Assembly: GCF_004769665.1 (NCBI RefSeq)
Contig: NZ_RQGG01000015.1
Span: 1-63,356, forward strand
Direction of reading: 5' to 3'
From: Leptospira kemamanensis
GTDB lineage: Bacteria > Spirochaetota > Leptospiria > Leptospirales > Leptospiraceae
Length of the DNA: 63,356 bases
A model generated the notes under the pieces. The model saw only the letters and a list, made by a program, of their open reading frames with translations. It was not told where the DNA came from and did not search any database. Below are positions 57,482 to 63,356 of this stretch, piece after piece. Positions within the stretch are counted from its first letter, which is position 1. Every line of letters begins with the position of its first letter. The position numbers and the translations under genes were made by a program.

Positions 57482-58930
57482 TCAACCACCACAAGCATTT
57501 CCTCCACCTCCAGACAGCCCGCCACTACCACCACCAGATCCAGAGCCCGAGGAACTTCCCCTTAAAAAGGATTTATCTTCTTCTCGAATCTTATTGGAAG
57601 ATTTGATGAATTGCCGCGACAAATCGAGTTGGTAATTGGGAACGTTTGCGTCCGCATTGGATGTGATGGCGTCAGCCAATTGGGAGATATCAGTTCTCCA
57701 ATACGAAGCAGGTTGTGTGATGGCACTGGGACTGGAACCTGAAGTAGGTGACCTGAGTCCTAAGGCTCCAAATTGTTTCCAACCCGCTTCATAGAATCTG
57801 GTGGGTTTTCCAAGGATTTGGTGGAGGACAAACCAAACAATGGATGTTCGTATCCCTTCTTCTCCATATAAATAAATTAACTTTTGATCAGAATAACCAG
57901 TGTTATTTAAAAGGGTTGTTAATTGTGAAAATGCCCTGAATTGAAAACTGGTTCCATCATAAAGATCTGTTGGAATTAAATTGGAAGCAGATTTCACCCT
58001 TCCTTCATAGGTGGAAACACAAGTATTTGATACAAAACTGGAATTTGTTTTGGTCGTACAGTTCGAATACTTAGCACCAGAGGCAGTTGAGTTTGTTGTT
58101 CCTAAATATGCAGCACTCGGTCTTCCATCAATGAGATAAAAACCTTCTATTGGAAGTGGATCTACGCCTTCCAAACTACTATTTCCATTTTTGAGAGAAT
58201 GGATGAGGTCTCCAATGGTAAGGTGTAAAGAAGTGTGATCCCGAAATAATGTTTTTGTGGTCCCAGCACGATTGCTATTTGCGTAATTGTAAGAAGAAGT
58301 CGTAAACAAAGTGTTGGCAGACGTTAGATCAGCGATCGATCCATTTAAGACAGCAAGTCTTTCCTTTGGGAATCCCCAGTAGAGTAAGGAATAGTAGGCA
58401 AACGTGGCCGATGTTAAATTAGCTAAGTTTGATGTGTCTCCCGCGAACACAACATAGTCGATCGCTGGGTCAATTCCATAAATTGCAAAGAAATCGGAGA
58501 TTTTTTTCCCTTTGCCAACAATTCCATCGGATGCCAAAACACCATCATCCCTTGTTTCTGATAACAAATCATTTAAATTTGCAACTGGATAGGCAAAGGA
58601 CTGTTTGCCATCAAAAAATACATACCTTCCACTTGAGCCTGAAGTTTGGATTTGGAAAACGATTAAATTACCAAAAACATAATTAGGTTTGTTAGTGTTC
58701 CAATTCGACAAATACCTTGATAGTTTTGTTCCAGAGATGAGTCCACTTTCGTTTAGATTGTAGTCTGCATTAGACAAAGTAGCCAGTTCTGCTGGTGAGT
58801 AATTTCTGAATAAAAATGGAGTTAAGTCAAGCTTAAGACTTTGAGGTAAAAATACATACTCAGGTAGCCCTTTGCAACCAAAGAAGGTGACTAGAATCTG
58901 AAAAAATATAAAATACTGTTTAACTTTCAT
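57482..58930 (-). CDS. Rhodanese-like lipoprotein lacking the catalytic Cys, Gly-rich tail
   Basis: A 482-residue paralogue of the proteins at 60339 and 36210: lipobox TFFGC, then IDPAIDYVVFAGDTSN and LLYWGFPKERLAVLNGS as in the rhodanese N-half. In the C-half the active-site loop reads YLYGEEGIRTS where the 60339 paralogue has LCRTNNRS, so the sulfur-accepting Cys is missing. The last ~25 residues are a Ser/Gly tail ending NACGG. A clear AGAGGA ribosome site precedes the start. It may be structural or ligand-binding rather than a sulfurtransferase. Confidence 0.8.
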   Translation of the reverse strand: MKVKQYFIFFQILVTFFGCKGLPEYVFLPQSLKLDLTPFLFRNYSPAELATLSNADYNLNESGLISGTKLSRYLSNWNTNKPNYVFGNLIVFQIQTSGSSGRYVFFDGKQSFAYPVANLNDLLSETRDDGVLASDGIVGKGKKISDFFAIYGIDPAIDYVVFAGDTSNLANLTSATFAYYSLLYWGFPKERLAVLNGSIADLTSANTLFTTSSYNYANSNRAGTTKTLFRDHTSLHLTIGDLIHSLKNGNSSLEGVDPLPIEGFYLIDGRPSAAYLGTTNSTASGAKYSNCTTKTNSSFVSNTCVSTYEGRVKSASNLIPTDLYDGTSFQFRAFSQLTTLLNNTGYSDQKLIYLYGEEGIRTSIVWFVLHQILGKPTRFYEAGWKQFGALGLRSPTSGSSPSAITQPASYWRTDISQLADAITSNADANVPNYQLDLSRQFIKSSNKIREEDKSFLRGSSSGSGSGGGSGGLSGGGGNACGG

Positions 58931-58939
58931 AGGATCCTC

Positions 58940-59896
58940 TTATAAATTATAAGGTAAAGTGACAGCAAAACCGACTGTCTTTAGTTTGGCGGTATTGTAA
59001 CCAGCTATGGTTTCCGAATAAAACAAAGTGTAGAAGTTACCAAAACTATCCGCGTAACTAAATCCAATTTCTGCGTTGTGAAAGACTTCTTTTCTTCCCC
59101 AAGCAGGTCGTTCATTTTGAACATAAACATCATATGGATTGATTCCGTAAATTGATGGTTGTGGGTAGCGAACTAAGTTCCAAGGAGGTTGTTGTCTTGG
59201 ATCTGCATATGCATACCCGCCTTGTCCAATTTGACCTCGCATTCCAATGGTTATAAACAGAGATTCAAAGAATCGTTTGTATAAAGCAGAGTAATAAAGG
59301 ATATCATCTGGCACTGGGTTCTCTCGTTTGCGATAAGCCACTTCACCGAGACCACCGATACCCCATACTCCAATATCTTTTGCTAAATACAAATTGACTT
59401 CGCCTCCACTTGCTCCATCCCCTAAGGATTGAGGATTGCGATCATAATCTCCTCGTTTGATTCCTCCCACTCGTAAGGAAATGGTTGGCATCCAACGATA
59501 TTTGGAGTCAAACTCATCAACTAGTTTATATCGTAACCCTACTCTTGTGTCCATAAATCCATATTTGTCTGGAACCTCGGGTGTTTGTTGTAAGCCGAAA
59601 TAACGATTGAAGATTCTGTGCCTTCCTAATTTTCCAAATCCAATTGTTAAATCAGCAGTTAGGCGATCTGTGATTCCGTATTCTAATGCAAGATTGGCTA
59701 CGGTGATCCTTATGTTATCATCATACTTTGCCTTTTGTCCTGCAAGAAATGCACCGTCATACTCTGAATGTATCAAAACTGGTCGTACCCAAAGCTGTCG
59801 TTCGTAAGGTGCCCAAGCTTGTTGAGAATATATATTCGATACAGAAATCAAAAAAAAGAATAAGGATAATCTGAATAATGGAATCGATGTCTTCAT
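58940..59896 (-). CDS. Outer-membrane beta-barrel protein
   Basis: A signal peptide (LSLFFFLISVSNIYSQ) is followed by alternating amphipathic strands rich in Tyr, Gly and Arg, e.g. TADLTIGFGKLGRH, LFITIGMRGQIGQGGYAYAD and AEIGFSYADSFGNFYTLFYS. The chain length (318) suits a barrel of 12-16 strands with no plug. It overlaps the preceding small gene by four bases and is nine bases before the next rhodanese-like gene. In ext-type clusters a porin-like protein has this position, holding a cytochrome across the membrane. Confidence 0.75.
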   Translation of the reverse strand: MKTSIPLFRLSLFFFLISVSNIYSQQAWAPYERQLWVRPVLIHSEYDGAFLAGQKAKYDDNIRITVANLALEYGITDRLTADLTIGFGKLGRHRIFNRYFGLQQTPEVPDKYGFMDTRVGLRYKLVDEFDSKYRWMPTISLRVGGIKRGDYDRNPQSLGDGASGGEVNLYLAKDIGVWGIGGLGEVAYRKRENPVPDDILYYSALYKRFFESLFITIGMRGQIGQGGYAYADPRQQPPWNLVRYPQPSIYGINPYDVYVQNERPAWGRKEVFHNAEIGFSYADSFGNFYTLFYSETIAGYNTAKLKTVGFAVTLPYNL

Positions 59897-60258
59897 TCTT
59901 TATCCTTCTTTTTTTCCGGTAACTTAATGTTGAATCGGACTTGGATAAAGTATTCCAATGCTTGTAATTGTTCTTCAGTGAGTTTGCCTGATAATTCAGG
60001 TAAGTTTACCCTACGTTTTTCTGTGTTTGGTAAACTCCCTTGGAGGTATTCTAACCTTTCTTCTTGGTCATTTAGATTTGAATTTGTTTGTTTCTCTAAA
60101 CTAATTTCTTGATTAAAGATAGCTTTGCCTAGATGGTATTTTTCTCGATCTTGGCCTTGTGGAATATTGGCGATTCCCCCTCCACTAATTCCACCAGATG
60201 CTAATATGATATTTGTAAAAAACAAATTTACTAATAATAATAGAATCAAAATTTTCAT
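59893..60258 (-). CDS. Small exported cytochrome-c-like protein without haem motif
   Basis: A signal peptide (ILILLLLVNLFFTNIILAS) precedes a 100-residue mature part. The text YHLGKAIFNQE and the end LPELSGKLTEEQLQALEYFI are the N- and C-terminal helices of class I cytochrome c domains, where YxxGKxIFxG and LPxYxGKLTxEExxAL are common, yet there is no CxxCH and no Cys in the mature part. It may have lost haem binding and kept a docking role. It precedes and is coupled to the barrel gene. Confidence 0.6.
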   Translation of the reverse strand: MKILILLLLVNLFFTNIILASGGISGGGIANIPQGQDREKYHLGKAIFNQEISLEKQTNSNLNDQEERLEYLQGSLPNTEKRRVNLPELSGKLTEEQLQALEYFIQVRFNIKLPEKKKDKE

Positions 60259-60338
60259 AATATTTTCCCAGTATTGATTTCTTTAAATTGAATCTATCAA
60301 AGAGTAAGAAACGAATCTTACTCTTTGATTTTTACTCA

Positions 60339-61715
60339 TCAACGTTTGTATGCTTTATCTTCTTCGATGATCTTACGTGAAGTGGATGCAAAGGTATTAA
60401 GATTCGTTGGTAAATTAGAATCCACATCCCCTGCCACATTATAAGTAATGACATCAGATAACTCAGGAAGGTCTGTCCGATAAGGAGAGTCAGGTGGTAA
60501 TTTTGGTGCAGGTCCACCACCAGTCAAACTTCCCCATTCAATCCAACTTCCATCATAATAAGTGGAAGGGTATCCGAGGATGGCAATGTAAGAAAACCCA
60601 GTCACTTGTGATCGGTTATTGGTTCGGCATAATTGGATTGCTGTTTGTCCAATTTGATAACCGCGCGCATCATAATAAGCTTTGAGTTCAGATTTTGATT
60701 TAAAGCGATATTCCATATCCAAAAGTCCAGTCCAAGGAACATCCTTTGCACCTTTGATCCTTCCTTCAAAACCTACATATTTGCCAGACACTTCCGAAGT
60801 AGTACTACGAATGACTCCATTGTATTCATTACTATTTCCTGAGGAAGATCTAGCATCCGATACGAATACACTAGAAGTAAGACCCGCAATGTTGACATTG
60901 TTTGGATCTTTTACTGCTTTGATTACATCTTCTACTGGTAACATTAAGATTGTGTTATCAACGCGAAGGCTTTTCACCGAATAACGATTGTTTAAATTGG
61001 GAGGAGTGTTTGTTGTATCGCTGAATGGAACAAAATTCCCATCAGTCGTCACAAGTCGTGGTAATGTTCCATTGACAAAGGCTAAGTTTTTATGATCGAA
61101 ACCCCAATAACGAAACGAATAAAACCCACGTAAAGTTCCTTGGACATGACTCGCAGCGTTGGCAGCGGAAACAAAAACCACTAGGTCATTTACTGGATCA
61201 ATCCCAAATCGATTTAAAATCGCATCTACTTTTTGGCCATTGGCGATAATCGATATTGTATCACTGAGACCACTATTTCGTTTTTGGCTAAATCCATCTC
61301 CGCCGTCTAACGCATTTGCTCCGTCAGAAAAAGTGAATGAATATACGACCACATCGTTCCCATTCCCGGAAATGTATCTTTGATCTCCAGCGATATCACC
61401 TCTAAGATCTGTAGGACTTGGACCATTTTGTAAGATTACCAATTTCCCATTGATTCCACTTGGTTTAGTGGCAGACCAATTGTTCACCCATTTTCCTAAT
61501 GTTTGTGGGGTGATAAGACCATATTCATTTAGGTTATAATCGTCGTTAGACTCTTTTGCAAGTTCGACGGCGGAATTGACTTTGATTCCATTGGACAGAG
61601 CCAAGGCCGCGAGTAATAAGTTTCTGTTGTTTTCATTTTGATTGTTTCCACCACAGGCTCCGAGAAACCCCGCGGTGAGTAATGCAATCAATTGTTGGTA
61701 GAGATTGGTTTTCAT
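60339..61715 (-). CDS. Rhodanese-like sulfurtransferase lipoprotein
   Basis: Lipobox LGACGG gives a lipid anchor. The chain has two rhodanese-type halves: ~160-260 (RFGIDPVNDLVVF, GFYSFRYWGFDHKNLAFVNG) and ~290-430 (YVGFEGRIKGAKDVPW, then GQTAIQLCRTNNRS with the active-site-type Cys, then LGYPSTYYDGSWIEWGSL). This is the thiosulfate-sulfurtransferase arrangement, with the catalytic loop in the second half. Length (458) is well above the usual ~280. An AAGGA ribosome site precedes the ATG. It is the first structural gene of the cytochrome cluster. Confidence 0.85.
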   Translation of the reverse strand: MKTNLYQQLIALLTAGFLGACGGNNQNENNRNLLLAALALSNGIKVNSAVELAKESNDDYNLNEYGLITPQTLGKWVNNWSATKPSGINGKLVILQNGPSPTDLRGDIAGDQRYISGNGNDVVVYSFTFSDGANALDGGDGFSQKRNSGLSDTISIIANGQKVDAILNRFGIDPVNDLVVFVSAANAASHVQGTLRGFYSFRYWGFDHKNLAFVNGTLPRLVTTDGNFVPFSDTTNTPPNLNNRYSVKSLRVDNTILMLPVEDVIKAVKDPNNVNIAGLTSSVFVSDARSSSGNSNEYNGVIRSTTSEVSGKYVGFEGRIKGAKDVPWTGLLDMEYRFKSKSELKAYYDARGYQIGQTAIQLCRTNNRSQVTGFSYIAILGYPSTYYDGSWIEWGSLTGGGPAPKLPPDSPYRTDLPELSDVITYNVAGDVDSNLPTNLNTFASTSRKIIEEDKAYKR

Positions 61716-61820
61716 ATAAAATCCTTACTTTGAATTCCAAACCTCTCTCTGTAGGGGTTTGCACCAGAGAAGAGGGAGTTGGTAAAGTAATGGTTGAAAA
61801 CGACCGCTTGTGCAGAAAGC

Positions 61821-61835
61821 TTATATTCGATATAA
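61821..61835. promoter_or_regulatory. Candidate operator of the rhodanese-cytochrome operon
   Basis: TTATAT-TCG-ATATAA is an inverted repeat with a three-base spacer, about 105 bases upstream of the rhodanese-like lipoprotein start. Its TTCGATATA (61826-61834) recurs at 62572-62580, 24 bases upstream of the XRE-cupin regulator start. Sites before both the regulator and its neighbour operon suggest autoregulation. The second copy lies within the 3' end of the membrane gene at 62553, which weakens the case. Confidence 0.35.
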
Positions 61836-61936
61836 CAGATTTAAACTCTGTAATAGCGTATAATATCTTGGAGGAATCTCCAGTTGGTTTGACTAGAATT
61901 CTGCTTAGGTCTTGGGAACTTGAAGGAAAGAAGGAA

Positions 61937-62548
61937 CTACCTGAATTTTTTGGATGAGATCCATAAAAACTTAGATGGGTGATCAGATTCATTCACAATG
62001 AATTCTAGTTCGGAGATGGGAAAAAAAACACATTCACCAACTTCGAGCTGATATGTTTTTTGTTTCAATTTCACTTTTGACGTTCCCAAGACTTGGTAAA
62101 TTTTAATATCTTGTGCCTGCGGAAGGTGTTGGAACTGATTTAGTTTTCCTTGTTCTAAATTCCATTCTACTAGATTTAATCTTTCCCGTTCTTCTTGGTA
62201 TAAAACCCTTGATTTTATTGCATTTTTTGATGATGACCATACTTTCCCCTCATTCAATGAGAGAAAACGGGGAGATTGAGAAAATAAATCAGGGATCATT
62301 TCCGCAATCGGAAGTCTCAATGTTTTGGATAGTTTCCATAAAATACCAATGCTTGGTGTGGTTTTTCCTGACTCAATCAAACCGAGCATTCCTCGACTGA
62401 CGGATGATAGTTGAGAGAGTTTTTCCATGGAATAACCAAGTTCCAGGCGTCTTTGTTTTAAAGTTTCTCCTAAAACGACTGTGAGAACTTCATCGACATT
62501 CTGCTCCAATTCTCTTGGGTTTCCATTTTCCTCGTTTTGTCCTTCCAT
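61937..62548 (-). CDS. XRE-family regulator with cupin sensor domain
   Basis: Residues ~27-85 form a helix-turn-helix (LKQRRLELGYSMEKLSQLSS, then GMLGLIESGKTTPSIGILWKL). A cupin beta barrel (~110-200) follows, with YQVLGTSKVKLKQKTYQLEVGE. Such regulators sense a small metabolite through the cupin; some relatives control sulfur or amino-acid metabolism. The ribosome site AGGGATAGG is in place. It is the likely regulator of the downstream rhodanese-cytochrome genes. Confidence 0.85.
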   Translation of the reverse strand: MEGQNEENGNPRELEQNVDEVLTVVLGETLKQRRLELGYSMEKLSQLSSVSRGMLGLIESGKTTPSIGILWKLSKTLRLPIAEMIPDLFSQSPRFLSLNEGKVWSSSKNAIKSRVLYQEERERLNLVEWNLEQGKLNQFQHLPQAQDIKIYQVLGTSKVKLKQKTYQLEVGECVFFPISELEFIVNESDHPSKFLWISSKKFR

Positions 62549-62552
62549 AGTC

Positions 62553-63356
62553 CTATCCCTTGGAAGTCATGTTCGATATATTGGATATTTTGTAAAGTAA
62601 AATGAATATTTGGCAAAAATAGAAGAGGATACAAAAAATGGAAATTAGGGCTTGGAGGAAAAGAATTGGGTCCGAGATTTCATAGTAAAACCGAAATGGC
62701 AAATTCAATCTAACGTTTGTTAAGTAAGAAAACTGCAATACCGAAACGAGAATCCAGGGAAGTATCGACTTGGTTCTCGTTATCAATATCAGTGGTACCA
62801 AAATCAAAAAGTACCAAGGATTGATGACTGGCAAAGAGGTAAGAGTAAAATAACCGAAGTAAAAATAAAAATGTAAATTCCTTAGATAAGTAAAATAAAT
62901 TTTGTTTCGATTTCGATTCGGTAGAAGGAAGTAGAGATATACAAATAATACTAAAAATTGTAGAAAAAATGGGAAACTTCGAATGTTGATCGAAAAAAAC
63001 AATCTCCAAATTGGTTCAAAAAATTGATTAAATGTGAAGGAATCACCAAATTTGTGTAAGGTAGTCATTCCAAAGTCCCGTGTTAGTGGAAAAGAATATA
63101 AATAAATAAGATAAAAAAACAAGAAACCAAAGAGAAAAGAAATGAGGATTGGAAACCAATGGGAATCGTTTCGATTATTATTTGGAAATCGAATCTGCTG
63201 GAAAAATAAAATTCCATAAATTACTGAGATCAATTTGATATGTACTAAAAAACCAAAAATCAATCCACTAAGTCTGAGATATTTTTGTTTTAAGAAAAAT
63301 AGAAACATCCAAAAAAAAGAAATGATTAGAATTTCAAAGTGTAAATTGATATATAC
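62553..63356 (-). CDS. Integral membrane protein, GT87/DUF2029-like; N-terminus outside window
   Basis: The frame is open to the window edge (the ATG at 63308 is preceded in frame by INLHFEILIISFFW), so the 5' end is missing. The visible ~268 residues hold about eight membrane helices. LRLSGLIFGFLVHIKLISVI and the motif NPWYFLILVPLIL resemble lipid-linked mannosyltransferases of the GT87/DUF2029 group; the catalytic Asp region would be in the missing part. Its stop is four bases before the regulator start. Confidence 0.6.
   Translation of the reverse strand, partial: VYINLHFEILIISFFWMFLFFLKQKYLRLSGLIFGFLVHIKLISVIYGILFFQQIRFPNNNRNDSHWFPILISFLFGFLFFYLIYLYSFPLTRDFGMTTLHKFGDSFTFNQFFEPIWRLFFSINIRSFPFFLQFLVLFVYLYFLLPNRNRNKIYFTYLRNLHFYFYFGYFTLTSLPVINPWYFLILVPLILITRTKSILPWILVSVLQFSYLTNVRLNLPFRFYYEISDPILFLQALISIFCILFYFCQIFILLYKISNISNMTSKG

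Noticed and set aside
61682..61957. 91-codon plus-strand frame between the regulator and the rhodanese gene
   Set aside because: It overlaps both neighbours' ends, has no ribosome site and no recognisable features; the minus-strand frame over the same stretch is equally weak. Treated as intergenic promoter DNA.
1..63356. CRISPR array, rRNA or tRNA genes
   Set aside because: No regularly spaced direct repeats, no rRNA-like blocks and no cloverleaf-like GTTCRA/CCA ends were noticed in the intergenic stretches.

Overview
The window reads as a chromosomal segment of a spirochaete of the genus Leptospira, probably a saprophytic (L. biflexa-like) member. This is inferred from AT-rich spirochaetal coding style, many lipoproteins with loose spirochaetal lipoboxes (FFWGC, LLFGC, TFFGC), remnants that look like the Leptospira-typical TIGR04388 giant-protein family, and the gene order rpsB-tsf-pyrH-frr-uppS-cdsA-dxr-rseP-proS. 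No database search was possible; family names come from motif recognition.

Region 1 (1-5280) is accessory and decayed. It holds the 3' end of a large protein with an M23 peptidase domain, then two further M23-type C-terminal remnants, a C39-like cysteine-protease remnant and a remnant of the TIGR04388 core. Each of the three M23 ends is followed, with overlapping stop/start codons or nearly so, by a different small lipoprotein gene. A GC-rich attC-like palindrome lies after the third lipoprotein.

Region 2 (5413-21262) is housekeeping: ribosomal protein S2, EF-Ts, UMP kinase, ribosome recycling factor, then lipid and isoprenoid genes (uppS, cdsA, dxr, rseP), proS, trpBA, a CHASE2 adenylate cyclase and dxs. 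Both dxr and dxs of the MEP isoprenoid pathway are present.

Region 3 (21315-32962) has a small TPR protein, two minus-strand hypothetical genes, a convergent pair that overlap by 181 bp (possible deletion scar), then aroA, cmk, rpsA, a membrane TPR protein, hisG, and the fatty-acid genes rpmF-plsX-fabG.

Region 4 (33073-37551) is on the minus strand and separates fabG from acpP: a protein with three PII-like domains coupled to a DUF1538 membrane protein, and a frameshifted rhodanese-like lipoprotein.

Region 5 (37928-56270) has acpP, rnc, a Nudix hydrolase, aroB, an MscS channel, a MORN-repeat protein, a minus-strand membrane pair, then a Lol-type ABC exporter leading into a compact McsA/McsB-like fusion and clpC, TPR and mtaB genes, a MacAB-like tripartite exporter, and a Met/Cys-metabolism PLP enzyme.

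Region 6 (56230-62548, minus strand) is the most striking: an XRE-cupin regulator, a rhodanese-like lipoprotein, a haem-less cytochrome-like protein, an outer-membrane beta-barrel, a second rhodanese-like lipoprotein without the catalytic Cys, and a pentahaem cytochrome lipoprotein. The layout resembles the Geobacter ext outer-membrane electron-conduit clusters. The window ends in a truncated integral-membrane, GT87-like gene.
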